A DNA stretch of 64,000 nt, taken from the NCBI GenBank assembly GCA_938041505.1, contig CALITC010000001.1:1-64000 (forward strand), in the 5' to 3' direction. Source of the DNA: an uncultured Patescibacteria group bacterium (GTDB lineage Bacteria; Patescibacteriota; JACMRA01). The notes under the pieces are model-generated. The model was not told the origin of the DNA. It did no database searches and saw only the letters and a program-made list of their open reading frames with translations. The first letter of the stretch is position 1, and every line of letters starts with the position of its first letter. Below are positions 34,722 to 42,441 of the stretch, one piece after another. A program made the translations under genes and the position numbers.

Positions 34722-35637
34722 ATATTTTTTTTAAGATTAGCTTGGCTACTTCTTCTCCTACACCTTCAATACCCAGTGCTGCAAAGAACTTATGATCCGG
34801 TTGCTGGCGAGATTTATCGATTGCGGCTTCGAGATTAGTTGCTGATTTTTCTCCAAATCTATCAAGTTGCTTGATTTTTTCCCATGGCAAATCATAGAGA
34901 TCATAGATATCATGCACGCCATACTCGCGGATAAATCTTTCAATTAGTTTTTCAGAGAGCCCTGAAATGTTAGCCATATTGCGCTGGGCGTAATAGCTAA
35001 GACGGAGCTTTATTTGCTCATGACATCCTTCGGTATTGGGACACACCAAATCAACATCAGTAGCGGAAGTTATAAGCTTCGTATTACACGATGGACAGCT
35101 AGCCGGGGCAGCGAAGCTGTGTGCTTTTTTGTCTCGTAAGTTATCCAAGATCTGTACAACTTCCGGGATGATGTCCCCTGCTTTACGAACAATTAGAGTA
35201 TCATGTATATGTAGATCCGACTCTACAAACTCTTTGTAATTATGGAGAGTCGCACGCTTAACTATTGTTCCAGCCAGTTCAACTTGTTGCAACTCAGCTA
35301 CGGGTGTAAGCTTACCTGTTCGGCCAACTTGCCACGTGATATCTTCTAACAATGTAGTTTTTTCTTCGGCAGGGAATTTGATAGCGCACCAGGTTCTTGG
35401 AGTCTTACCGACCGCACCCAGAGATTTGGAGATTTTATTATCGTTGACTTTTACCACCAATCCATCGATTGGGTACTGAAAGCTATCCCTGCTTTTTTGG
35501 ATTTGAGCTTGGTATTTCCAGATGTCTTTAAGATTATCAATCTTCTTGTTCATCGGATTAATTGGAAAACCCTGATCGCTTAAGAAAGCTAATTCTTCTT
35601 CGTGGGTATCAAACGTAGAGGGGTCAAATTCAGCCAT
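34693..35637 (-). pseudogene. Internal fragment of NAD-dependent DNA ligase (ligA)
   Basis: The 314 residues match only the middle of LigA (about 670 residues). They include the end of the adenylation domain (DGLVVKVNDNKISKSLG and KFPAEEKTTLLEDI), the OB domain (QVGRTGKLTPVAEL), the four-cysteine zinc finger (CPSC...CPNTEGC) and most of the HhH repeats. The N-terminal Ia domain and the KxDG nucleophile lysine are absent, and the protein stops before the last HhH and the BRCT domain. An in-frame TAG lies two codons upstream of the ATG. It cannot form the ligase-AMP intermediate, so it is a remnant or a repurposed DNA-binding protein. Confidence 0.75.
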
Positions 35638-35640
35638 AGA

Positions 35641-36780
35641 CTATTTTTTAAGTTTGAAAAGATCGTTTGATTCTATGGTTGAAGTTGTAATATACACATC
35701 TTTGTCAGGAGATACAAACACTCTCTCCCCGGATAGAGCTAGGCTTGAGAAAGGGAATTCGATTCGACTGTTGGTAATGTCGTAAGTAAATATCGCATCC
35801 TGCTCAGCAGAAAAAGTATGAGGGACATCAAGCCTTTTTACGAGACAGTAGAGGAGTTTTTCACCGTCAAAATCACACCGCTCAGCAACCACGTCTCCAA
35901 ATATCCTTTCTTGTCCTAGTGGAGTGGTTGTTACCAGCTCTTGAGTTATGGGTGTTGCTGGATTAGTAAGGTCAAGAAGGTTTGTGCCAAGGTTGGTTAC
36001 TTCATTAGGCTGACTTAAAAACTCGGTGTAGAGGATATGATCACTCAGGATTTTGAAGGAGAATACATCATTGAGTGAACGGAAGTTCCTTGCCTGACCG
36101 TCTTCATATTGCCAGATCTCAATCGTCTTGAAATTATTGTTATAGAATAGTACATATATGTCACCTGCAATTTCTTTGAGCTCAACCACTTCAAAGCTAG
36201 AATTTGGAACTATTTCACCAACCACTTCTGGTTCTAGCCCCAGCGTAATGTTGTCCGTTGTCTTGAACACAAATCCCTCTCCAGATCTATTTTTCTCTAG
36301 GTAGAGGTACTGATTTTGATACGGTATCATGCTGATGACATCGGATGGTAGCTTAAGAGTTTGGCCATTGTTTTGGTAAGCAAATATTTCGTTATGATTG
36401 TTAATTATAATTCCATCGCTTGTATTATACATGCTGAGCGGGTTAAACTTCTGCTCAGCACTCACGACTGTGTTTTGAATAGCTAAGTTTCTATCTACGC
36501 TAAGATATGCTAATTGATTTGACGGAAGGAAGAGTAGATCAGTTTGGGGAGAAACTTGATTTTGGGTAGCTTTTTCGAATGCGGTGGCATCGGCAAAACT
36601 ATCGGTTGTTATTGCCGCAGTACTAAAACTATCTCTAAAATCCACTCCTGTGCCCACTTGATCAACTGGCGTATTGTCAGTGCCAGATCTATTGGCTGTG
36701 AGTAGGATTCCAATTACAACCACAAGCACTACAATGATAAGCGAGATTATAGTTAAGTTGCGTACAGTTTTGCTATTCAT
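35641..36780 (-). CDS. One-helix protein with propeller-like repeats
   Basis: The 379-residue protein has a membrane helix at about residues 9-29 and then an extracellular part made of repeated short beta patterns (NQLAYLSVDRN, NHNEIFAYQNN, NQYLYLEKNRS), consistent with a beta-propeller. I recognise no family. Its stop TAG is 3 nt before the ligA-fragment ATG and is in the same frame. It is 23 nt downstream of the 430-aa membrane protein. Confidence 0.6.
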   Translation of the reverse strand: MNSKTVRNLTIISLIIVVLVVVIGILLTANRSGTDNTPVDQVGTGVDFRDSFSTAAITTDSFADATAFEKATQNQVSPQTDLLFLPSNQLAYLSVDRNLAIQNTVVSAEQKFNPLSMYNTSDGIIINNHNEIFAYQNNGQTLKLPSDVISMIPYQNQYLYLEKNRSGEGFVFKTTDNITLGLEPEVVGEIVPNSSFEVVELKEIAGDIYVLFYNNNFKTIEIWQYEDGQARNFRSLNDVFSFKILSDHILYTEFLSQPNEVTNLGTNLLDLTNPATPITQELVTTTPLGQERIFGDVVAERCDFDGEKLLYCLVKRLDVPHTFSAEQDAIFTYDITNSRIEFPFSSLALSGERVFVSPDKDVYITTSTIESNDLFKLKK

Positions 36781-36803
36781 AGAAAATGGTATTATTAGAA
36801 AAT

Positions 36804-38096
36804 TTAGATTCGAAGAAGATCACTTATGACTTCACCTTTGTCGTAGGTTTGGATTCCTTTGAATTCGACTGTACCTCCTTTTGTATACTCTCCATCGAAT
36901 GTGTAATAGGGATTGCTAGTATCTCCAGGGCAGATCTCAGATACAAAAGTCTGCTGGCTTTGGAAGGCGTTTGCGTCAACATAATTTGACCCTCCTGAGA
37001 ATGTTTCTTCGCTACTTAAGACTGGGTTTTGGAATTGGAGCATGTACTCATCACAATTTTCATCAGTTCCCGCTATATTCGCAAACCTGGTTGTAGGAGC
37101 GCTACCGTACATTTCAAGGGCAATAGAACCAACAGTAAGCTCGTACGGGCCCTGCTGCTGAATATATTGAGTATTATATCCATCTGTATTTGCATCTTGA
37201 TTGAGGTTCGGATCAGACTCAAGATCTCTTTTACCTTGGAGTAATAATTCTTTGCGTTCTTTGGTTAGTTGGTCCCATTCTGCGCAGTTAGTTGATACCG
37301 GTCTCAAGATTCGATGGCACTCATAAATTGAAGACTTCACTCTATTAAAAAAATCTGCAGCATCTGCCCTATCTTCGGCAGTAACAGGTACTTCTGAGCC
37401 ACTACTATCAAGCTTGTTATTCTTACCGGTAAATAGGTAATCATAGCTGTCTTGTGTTTGCTGCTGATTCTTACCTTGGAATAGACGACCGCCGTCTGTG
37501 CTGGATCCTTGTGAGGTTGATGTACCATTGCCTCCATCACCATTGTTACCACTGCTGCCGTTGTTATTGCTGCCGGTGATTGAAGTAATATCAATGAGCT
37601 GGAAGTTGAGCAAGGCTGGGTTTAAGGTACCCAGGATTAGAATTGGACCTCCGATAAAAATCAAACCAAGCACTATATCCCAAACTATAGTTACAGCATT
37701 ATTGACAGGGTTGCCGCCACCCAGCGGGTTGTAGGAATTCAGAGCTGCCAGGGCGATCCTAAATAGGATCAAGAGGAAGCTGATCACAATCACAAACTGG
37801 AAAATAGTACCGAGACAGTCCTGAAAAGCGTTAGGATTATCTTGGGCCCCCCGGAAGTTACAGTTGCGGAATGTACCAGCGTTGGCAGTCTCCGTTGAGA
37901 CCCTTTCATTGACAAATTCACTTGTACTATCCGCCGCATCATTAACTGCACTTGCTCCTGTGTGGACTGGCGTATGGTCTGCGCGCACATCTATACCTCC
38001 TACATTTGTTAATACTAACTGAATAAGACTTAGTGAAAGAGACAAACTTACTATTATAGCTAGTGCTTTTTTAGAGAACTGGCGAAGACTGATCAT
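36804..38096 (-). CDS. Membrane protein with TrbC/VirB2-like two-helix core
   Basis: The 430-residue protein has a signal-like N-terminal helix (residues 8-30), a short extracellular part with two cysteines, then two membrane helices separated by a Gly/Asn/Pro loop (LAALNSYNPLGGGNPVNNAV, residues about 95-165), as in pilin-like VirB2/TrbC proteins. A Gly/Ser/Asn-rich linker and a soluble C-terminal domain with cysteines follow. VirB2 pilins are much shorter, so the role is open. No other type IV secretion gene is in the window. Confidence 0.55.
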   Translation of the reverse strand: MISLRQFSKKALAIIVSLSLSLSLIQLVLTNVGGIDVRADHTPVHTGASAVNDAADSTSEFVNERVSTETANAGTFRNCNFRGAQDNPNAFQDCLGTIFQFVIVISFLLILFRIALAALNSYNPLGGGNPVNNAVTIVWDIVLGLIFIGGPILILGTLNPALLNFQLIDITSITGSNNNGSSGNNGDGGNGTSTSQGSSTDGGRLFQGKNQQQTQDSYDYLFTGKNNKLDSSGSEVPVTAEDRADAADFFNRVKSSIYECHRILRPVSTNCAEWDQLTKERKELLLQGKRDLESDPNLNQDANTDGYNTQYIQQQGPYELTVGSIALEMYGSAPTTRFANIAGTDENCDEYMLQFQNPVLSSEETFSGGSNYVDANAFQSQQTFVSEICPGDTSNPYYTFDGEYTKGGTVEFKGIQTYDKGEVISDLLRI

Positions 38097-38135
38097 ATAT
38101 GATTAAGTTTATAATTCATGTTAATTTTTTTGTAA

Positions 38136-38167
38136 ATAAAAAACCCAGAAATATAAATTTCTAGGTT
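38136..38167 (-). terminator. Terminator of the 123-aa membrane gene
   Basis: On the minus strand AACCTAGAAAT/ATTTCTGGGTT (11 pairs, one G-T) with a 4-nt loop is followed by TTTTTAT. Confidence 0.75.
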
Positions 38168-38196
38168 ATGAAGTATTTTTTTTAACATAATAGTCA

Positions 38197-38568
38197 TCAT
38201 GAAAAAAACACTTTGTGCCATATTATTGTACTTATTAAAGCAGTAAAAAATGACACTATTGCAGGGTTGATGCCAGTCAGGCAGAGAAGTGCCCACACTG
38301 GTGGTCCAGTTAGGGCATGGACTAGTGCTGGAAAGAACCAGATGAGTAGTCCAAGAGAAGGTGTCTTACCTAATAGAATAGGCAAAACAATACCAAAGAA
38401 CAGTCCTAAGGTACTGACATAATAATATGCCATTTTGACCCCGAACCATAACGATCTTTTTTTATGCTCTTTTTTCTCCCATCTTGCAAGCGGATCACCA
38501 AAATGCCTCTTGAGGCGTCTTTGAATCCTTTGCAGCTGTCTGTCAACTTTTCTTAATGCTCTTAACAT
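38197..38568 (-). CDS. Small membrane protein, 123 aa
   Basis: The N-terminal 45 residues are very basic (QLQRIQRRLKRHFGDPLARW). Three hydrophobic segments follow, around residues 45-70, 75-92 and 98-120. I do not recognise it. It has its own terminator at 38136. Confidence 0.55.
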   Translation of the reverse strand: MLRALRKVDRQLQRIQRRLKRHFGDPLARWEKKEHKKRSLWFGVKMAYYYVSTLGLFFGIVLPILLGKTPSLGLLIWFFPALVHALTGPPVWALLCLTGINPAIVSFFTALISTIIWHKVFFS

Positions 38569-38632
38569 CTCTTTTTCGTTGTGAATCTACATTCATATTA
38601 TAGCATTTTTATAATGTTTTGTCAACTATATT

Positions 38633-38661
38633 TTGGCAAAAAGCGAATGTTTGTGTATACT
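38633..38661 (+). promoter_or_regulatory. adk promoter (leaderless type)
   Basis: TTGGCA at 38633-38638, 17 bp, TATACT at 38656-38661. The ATG at 38671 is 9 nt after the -10. Confidence 0.65.
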
Positions 38662-38670
38662 AAGTTAAGT

Positions 38671-39393
38671 ATGGAAAAACTACCTGATGTAATTATAGTA
38701 TATGGACCTCCACTTGCTGGAAAAGGAACTCAAGGAGCATTTTTGAGAAAATTATTACCGGAATATTTTCACTTAGATTTTGGTACGCAACTTCGAGCTT
38801 ATGTAGCTACTCATTTGGAAAGTAAAAACCCTGACGACAAAGAACGAGCTACGCGACTCAAAGAAGAGATGGGTAAAGGCAACGCAGTACCTACCCCTGA
38901 TTTGAGGTATGTGGTGGAAGATAGTATTACTCAAGCACTCGAAGGAGGGAAAAAATTACTCATAGAAGGGCCAGGTAGATTACCAGAAGAGGCTGAGTGG
39001 TTATCACTCTACATGCATGAGAAGAAACTTAAGGTAACAATTTTTCACTTGCATATTAACTTGGAGGAGACATTACGTCGAGCACAGCGAAGATGGTATT
39101 GCCCAGAGAGCGATATTCCATTTATAGGTTACGACGCTGCCAAAAAACACTGCGGTAAAAATAAACCCTACCAAAGAGAAGAAGATACCGATCCTGGTAT
39201 CAATATGAGGCGTTATGATAACCTGTACAACAACCAATACGCTGCGATAATTCAAGCCTTCCAACTCAACGCTTTGGCGGATGTCTGCACTATTGATGGT
39301 AAAAAACCAACGCGAGATATTAGCTATGTTCTCTACCGGTATCTACAAACCTTCTATATGTTAGATAGAAAAATGCCACATTTTAAGCAGTAG
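38671..39393 (+). CDS. adk: Adenylate kinase family protein
   Basis: It transfers phosphate between ATP and AMP. The 240-residue protein has the P-loop VYGPPLAGKGTQ (the usual PG is PL), the AMP site LDFGTQLRAYVATH, IEGPGRLPEEAEW in place of DGFPR, and the LID with YQREEDTDPGINMRRYDNLY. A cysteine and histidine in the LID (WYCPES, KKHCGKNKP) hint at a zinc-bearing LID. The start is set by the promoter, as longer in-frame ATGs lie inside or before it. The end overlaps convergent sod by 11 bp. Confidence 0.85.
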   Translation: MEKLPDVIIVYGPPLAGKGTQGAFLRKLLPEYFHLDFGTQLRAYVATHLESKNPDDKERATRLKEEMGKGNAVPTPDLRYVVEDSITQALEGGKKLLIEGPGRLPEEAEWLSLYMHEKKLKVTIFHLHINLEETLRRAQRRWYCPESDIPFIGYDAAKKHCGKNKPYQREEDTDPGINMRRYDNLYNNQYAAIIQAFQLNALADVCTIDGKKPTRDISYVLYRYLQTFYMLDRKMPHFKQ

Positions 39394-39997
39394 CTTTGTT
39401 GAGCTTTTCGCTCACACCTGCCCAGTTTACTACCTCCCAGAAATTATTGATGTATTGTGGGCGGGCATTTTGATAGTCTAGATAGTAGGCATGCTCCCAG
39501 ACATCCATTGTCATCAGAGGTGTCTTAGCTTTAAGTAGTGGCGTATCTGCATTTAGGGTTTTGTCGATAACAAGCTTCCCAGTTGTGTTGTCATAAGAAA
39601 GCCAAGCCCAGCCAGAACCGAACTGAGAGGCACCAGCCGCTGCAAAATCTCCTTTGAAATTATCAAAACTTCCAAAACTTTCTTCGATGGCCTCAAGAAG
39701 AGCCCCTACTGGATCTCCGCCTCCTTGTCCAGACATTGACTCCCAATACATAGAGTGGTTGTAGTGCTGACCGCCATTGTTGAGAATAGCTGCTTGTAAT
39801 TCTTTTGGTGCAGTTTCATGGCTTAAAAGCAAAGAATCGATGCTCATCGATAAAAGGTGAGGATGATCTTCTAAAGCAGTGTTTAGCTTAGCGACATAAC
39901 CGGCGTGGTGCTTGTCGTAGTGATAATTAAGAGTGTTCTCGCTGATGTGTGGTTCGAGAGCATTCTTAGCGTAAGGTAAATCTGGTAATGTAAACAT
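39383..39997 (-). CDS. Fe/Mn superoxide dismutase
   Basis: The 204-residue enzyme dismutates superoxide. Metal ligands are His in LNYHYDKHHAGYV, His in YNHSMYW, and Asp and His in DVWEHAYYLDYQNARP. QFGSGWAWLSY is the usual signature. Metal choice cannot be told. The ATG is 7 nt after a TATTAT -10, so the mRNA is likely leaderless. Confidence 0.95.
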   Translation of the reverse strand: MFTLPDLPYAKNALEPHISENTLNYHYDKHHAGYVAKLNTALEDHPHLLSMSIDSLLLSHETAPKELQAAILNNGGQHYNHSMYWESMSGQGGGDPVGALLEAIEESFGSFDNFKGDFAAAGASQFGSGWAWLSYDNTTGKLVIDKTLNADTPLLKAKTPLMTMDVWEHAYYLDYQNARPQYINNFWEVVNWAGVSEKLNKATA

Positions 39998-40004
39998 ATC
40001 TGCT

Positions 40005-40034
40005 ATAATATTAAAATTATTTATTTTTGGTCAA
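40005..40034 (-). promoter_or_regulatory. sod promoter (leaderless type)
   Basis: On the minus strand TTGACC, 18 bp, TATTAT, ending 7 nt before the ATG at 39997. The terminator of the upstream gene overlaps its -35. Confidence 0.6.
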
Positions 40035-40066
40035 CAAAAAGAAGGTTGTATGCTTTTGATACAACC
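40034..40066 (-). terminator. Terminator of the 69-aa gene
   Basis: On the minus strand GGTTGTAT/ATACAACC (8 bp) with a 7-nt loop is followed by TTCTTTTTG. Confidence 0.75.
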
Positions 40067-40091
40067 TATTAAAAGTTACTATAGGCAGAGA

Positions 40092-40301
40092 TTATATTAA
40101 TCCTGCCTTTAGATTTTCGAAGTATATTATACTGCCATCTATGCTTTCTATCATTTTCTCAATTTCGCAGATAGGCCGACCCTGGCTTTTATTTTGATTA
40201 AGCCGTTTTTCTAAGTGGGCTAATCGAGACCTATTTTCTGATATTTTCAGCTCAATTTCTTCTAGAGATAAAGTATTTTGTTCAGCTGTAGCTGCATTCA
40301 T
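40092..40301 (-). CDS. Small helical protein, 69 aa
   Basis: I do not recognise it. It is a charged two-helix or coiled-coil protein (LEEIELKISENRSRLAHLEK, then MIESIDGSIIYFENL). It has its own terminator. An upstream GGAG-like site (ATTGGAGAAGTGC) precedes the ATG closely. Confidence 0.5.
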   Translation of the reverse strand: MNAATAEQNTLSLEEIELKISENRSRLAHLEKRLNQNKSQGRPICEIEKMIESIDGSIIYFENLKAGLI

Positions 40302-40360
40302 TGCACTTCTCCAATGGTTTTAGCTATGTTATTATACTATGATTAAGTAGAATTGTAAAG

Positions 40361-40681
40361 TTAAATTATGACTGCGGTACCAGAGACGCTTACCATAAGC
40401 ATGTTTGAGCCGTCTGAGCCTATGGATTCATAGTCTACATCGACGCCGATTATTGCATTTGCACCTAATTTTTTGGCGTGATCTTCGAGCTCCTGCATCG
40501 CTATTTGTCGCGCCTCTTGAAGTGATTTTTCGTAAGCTCCAGATCTTCCACCAATAATATTGGTAATCGAGGCAAAAATATCTTTGAAAATATTTGCTCC
40601 CAGAATCGCCTCACCGGTAATGACTTTTTTGTATTCCTTGACAGTGTATCCATCTAACGTATTAGTTGTAGTAATAATCAT
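40361..40681 (-). CDS. YbjQ/UPF0145 family protein
   Basis: The 106-residue protein matches the YbjQ family: [44 protein letters not shown] and the helix-strand [13 protein letters not shown]. Family members form pentamers; the biochemical role is unknown. It is a single gene with a TATAAT just before the ATG. Confidence 0.9.
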   Translation of the reverse strand: MIITTTNTLDGYTVKEYKKVITGEAILGANIFKDIFASITNIIGGRSGAYEKSLQEARQIAMQELEDHAKKLGANAIIGVDVDYESIGSDGSNMLMVSVSGTAVII

Positions 40682-40819
40682 ATATTATACATACTTACTA
40701 TTAATTCAAAAAAATTCAAGTTTCAACGTGAAAGCATCTTTACTTGACAGAGAAGCCGAAAAACTTTAGGATTATTTTATTGCAACTTTTTTTAGTATAG
40801 GTAAGAAAATTAAAGGAAC

Positions 40820-41383
40820 ATGAAAGTTTATAACTATTCTTCATTAAATCGCACATCAAGCGCGTCGAAGCGTCGACGTAACGGAAAAAAATTCAACAAT
40901 AAGCGCACCCATTTGGGGTTATTTAACAACCCATTTAAGTATAAGCTGTCATCAATAAATAGTTTTTATTTTCAAATTGCTGGAATTTTAATGATCACGA
41001 TTGGAGTTATAATCTCATTCCAAACCTTAATTGATATTTCTAGCCCAACAACCTCAGCTGGAAATGGAAGCCAAGACTCAGTCAGGGTTTTAACTAATTT
41101 TCAGACAGATGTAAAAAGATCTAGCGAACCCAAGATCAAACTCGTCGAAACTCCAAAACCAAATGAAGAAAAACCGAAAGATAATGAAGAGGTAGTTCCA
41201 GAGAAAGTCGAAACAGCAACTACCTATGAGGCATTAGATGTTTATGTTGTTAAGGCTAATGACAATCTATATACTATTTCTGACTTATTCGGTGTTCCAG
41301 CAGATTCGTTTATCGAAACCAACAATCTCCAGGCTCCCTACTCACTTAATATCGGTGACGAACTCTTAGTTCCAAAGTCTTAA
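40820..41383 (+). CDS. LysM-domain membrane protein
   Basis: The 187-residue protein has a basic N-terminus of about 50 residues, a membrane helix at about 52-75, a Pro/Glu/Lys linker (KPNEEKPKDNEEVVPEKVE) and a C-terminal LysM domain (VVKANDNLYTISDLFGVPAD, ending INGDELLVP-like IGDELLVP). LysM binds peptidoglycan or chitin-like glycans. It is probably anchored in the membrane and touches the wall. The tRNA-Leu promoter begins at its stop codon. Confidence 0.85.
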   Translation: MKVYNYSSLNRTSSASKRRRNGKKFNNKRTHLGLFNNPFKYKLSSINSFYFQIAGILMITIGVIISFQTLIDISSPTTSAGNGSQDSVRVLTNFQTDVKRSSEPKIKLVETPKPNEEKPKDNEEVVPEKVETATTYEALDVYVVKANDNLYTISDLFGVPADSFIETNNLQAPYSLNIGDELLVPKS

Positions 41384-41412
41384 TTGACAAGATTTAAAAA
41401 CCCATATATCTT
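41384..41412 (+). promoter_or_regulatory. tRNA-Leu (TAG) promoter
   Basis: TTGACA at 41384-41389, 17 bp, TATCTT at 41407-41412, about 12 nt before the tRNA. Confidence 0.65.
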
Positions 41413-41423
41413 AGATATATCAT

Positions 41424-41508
41424 GCTCAGATGGTGGAATTGGTAGACACGCTAGCCTTAGGAGCTAGTGCCTTCGGGTGTGAGGGTTCAAGTCCCTCTCT
41501 GAGCACCA
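41424..41508 (+). tRNA. tRNA-Leu (TAG)
   Basis: The acceptor stem GCTCAGA pairs with TCTGAGC, with CCA at 41506-41508. The anticodon TAG at 41458-41460 lies on a CTAGC/GCTAG stem, with a long variable arm. A three-tier hairpin starts 5 nt after CCA. Confidence 0.96.
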
Positions 41509-41513
41509 TCGGT

Positions 41514-41576
41514 CAACGACTTGCGTAGTTATGTTTTGAGCTTCAGTGCTCAAAAGCGTCACTACTCCAGTCGTTG
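41514..41576 (+). repeat. tRNA-trailing three-tier hairpin, copy E
   Basis: Stem 1 is CAACGACT/AGTCGTTG (8 perfect bp), loop TGC/TCC, stem 2 GTAGT/ACTAC (5 bp), loop TATG/GCGTC, apical stem TTTTGAGC/GCTCAAAA (8 bp) and terminal loop TTCAGT. It is followed by a C-rich stretch to about 41595 and another stem TTTTGCC/GGCAAAA (41619-41652). Confidence 0.85.
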
Positions 41577-41687
41577 CCCTCACCTCCCCACAAAAGGAAT
41601 CCGGGTATTCACCCACCTTTTGCCGGGGCCCCAAAATTTCTTTGGTGGCAAAACCTCATTACCCTTTCTAATTATTTAAAGTACAAA

Positions 41688-41718
41688 GGGGTCCCCGGCG
41701 ATCTCTGATCGAGAGGGG
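41688..41718 (-). repeat. C-rich GATC hairpin, minus-strand copy
   Basis: On the minus strand it reads CCCC-TCT-CGATC-AGA-GATCG-CC-GGGG-A-CCCC. The match to 26339-26369 is nearly exact, including the 3-nt loop position and length. Confidence 0.65.
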
Positions 41719-41728
41719 AAGACAAATC

Positions 41729-41790
41729 GCCGACGTAATGGAGTGCAGCTTTTGCCAATTTCTGGCAAAACGGAACAAAAGGAAGTCGAG
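41729..41790 (-). repeat. Decayed three-tier hairpin, copy F
   Basis: The apical stem TTTTGCCA/TGGCAAAA and the loop TCCG/GCTGC are intact. Stem 2 keeps 2 of 5 pairs and stem 1 about 5 of 8. It is on the minus strand upstream of a plus-strand tRNA-Leu, with no tRNA in its own orientation. Confidence 0.5.
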
Positions 41791-41799
41791 CGGAAGGAT

Positions 41800-41889
41800 G
41801 CGCACGTGGTGGAATGGTAGACACGCTACCTTGAGGTGGTAGTGCTCATATTTTCGAGCGTGGAGGTTCAACTCCTCTCGTGCGCACCA
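41800..41889 (+). tRNA. tRNA-Leu (GAG)
   Basis: The acceptor stem GCGCACG pairs with CGTGCGC, with CCA at 41887-41889. The anticodon GAG is at 41833-41835 on a CTACC/GGTAG stem, with a long variable arm. It is followed directly by a terminator instead of the standard three-tier hairpin. Confidence 0.96.
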
Positions 41890-41893
41890 ACAA

Positions 41894-41944
41894 AAAACTA
41901 TTGCATAGTTATCACATCCTGATACTTACGCAATAGTTTTTTTT
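41894..41944 (+). terminator. Terminator after tRNA-Leu (GAG)
   Basis: AAAACTATTGC/GCAATAGTTTT (11 bp) around a 25-nt partly paired loop is followed by eight T. Confidence 0.8.
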
Positions 41945-41979
41945 CGCCTAATAATACTTCAATTCTTTATATTATACTA

Positions 41980-42008
41980 TTGCAAAAATTTTCTTTTTCT
42001 GATATACA
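41980..42008 (+). promoter_or_regulatory. Promoter of the 59-aa gene
   Basis: TTGCAA at 41980-41985, 17 bp, TATACA at 42003-42008. The leader of about 88 nt can fold: GCATTC/GAATGC (42013-42018 with 42065-42070) encloses ACAAG/CTTGT. Confidence 0.55.
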
Positions 42009-42102
42009 TAGTATGCATTCGATTTGTGTCTTTTGCACAAGCAAGCTACTGCTCATATCTTGTTAGAATGCAACCAAGATTGTTTTTATACTGGGAGAAA
42101 TT

Positions 42103-42282
42103 ATGTCTCAATCTAGCACATCATCAAGTCAAGAAAATATTCTGACTCAAAAGCTTCAAAATTTTACTGAAAATTACTCAAAGGTTAAGAGCGATGCATC
42201 CAACAGCATTGCAAATAACCGCTTCACAGCGGTACCAGAAAAAAGACCAAAGCGAAAAAGGTTGGATCCAAGCAGGTGGTAA
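42103..42282 (+). CDS. Small basic protein, 59 aa, unknown
   Basis: A Shine-Dalgarno GGGAG at 42093-42097 lies 5 nt before the ATG. The translation begins MSQSSTSSSQENILTQKLQN and ends in a basic tail RPKRKRLDPSRW. There is no membrane helix. It has its own promoter and a folded leader and sits in a tRNA-Leu cluster. A weak terminator (GTGTC/GGCGC plus eight T, 42331-42356) follows. I do not recognise it. The basic end suggests nucleic-acid binding, which is inference only. Confidence 0.55.
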   Translation: MSQSSTSSSQENILTQKLQNFTENYSKVKSDASNSIANNRFTAVPEKRPKRKRLDPSRW

Positions 42283-42401
42283 AGTATATTTTTTGATAAC
42301 TAATCGATACCATGTTTTTGTTTTATAGTGTCTTTGGATAAGGCGCTTTTTTTTACGCATATAAGAAGTTATCTGAGCAAAGAGAATTGAAGAAAAACAA
42401 A

Positions 42402-42440
42402 GGGAGCCTCGCAGATCTTTTGATCTGTGGGGTGCTGAGG
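42402..42440 (-). repeat. GATC hairpin following copy G
   Basis: On the minus strand CCTC...CAGATC-AAAA-GATCTG-C-GAGG, followed by CTCCCTTTGTTTTTC. It has the position and layout of the C-rich GATC hairpin at 26339, and the T-run suggests it may end the tRNA transcript. Confidence 0.5.
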
Positions 42441-42441
42441 A

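Noticed and set aside
41507-41582. Copy E as an integron attC site
   Set aside because: The stem-and-spacer layout is similar, but the RYYYAAC and GTTRRRY core boxes are not present in E and are absent in B and G. There is no integron integrase in the window.
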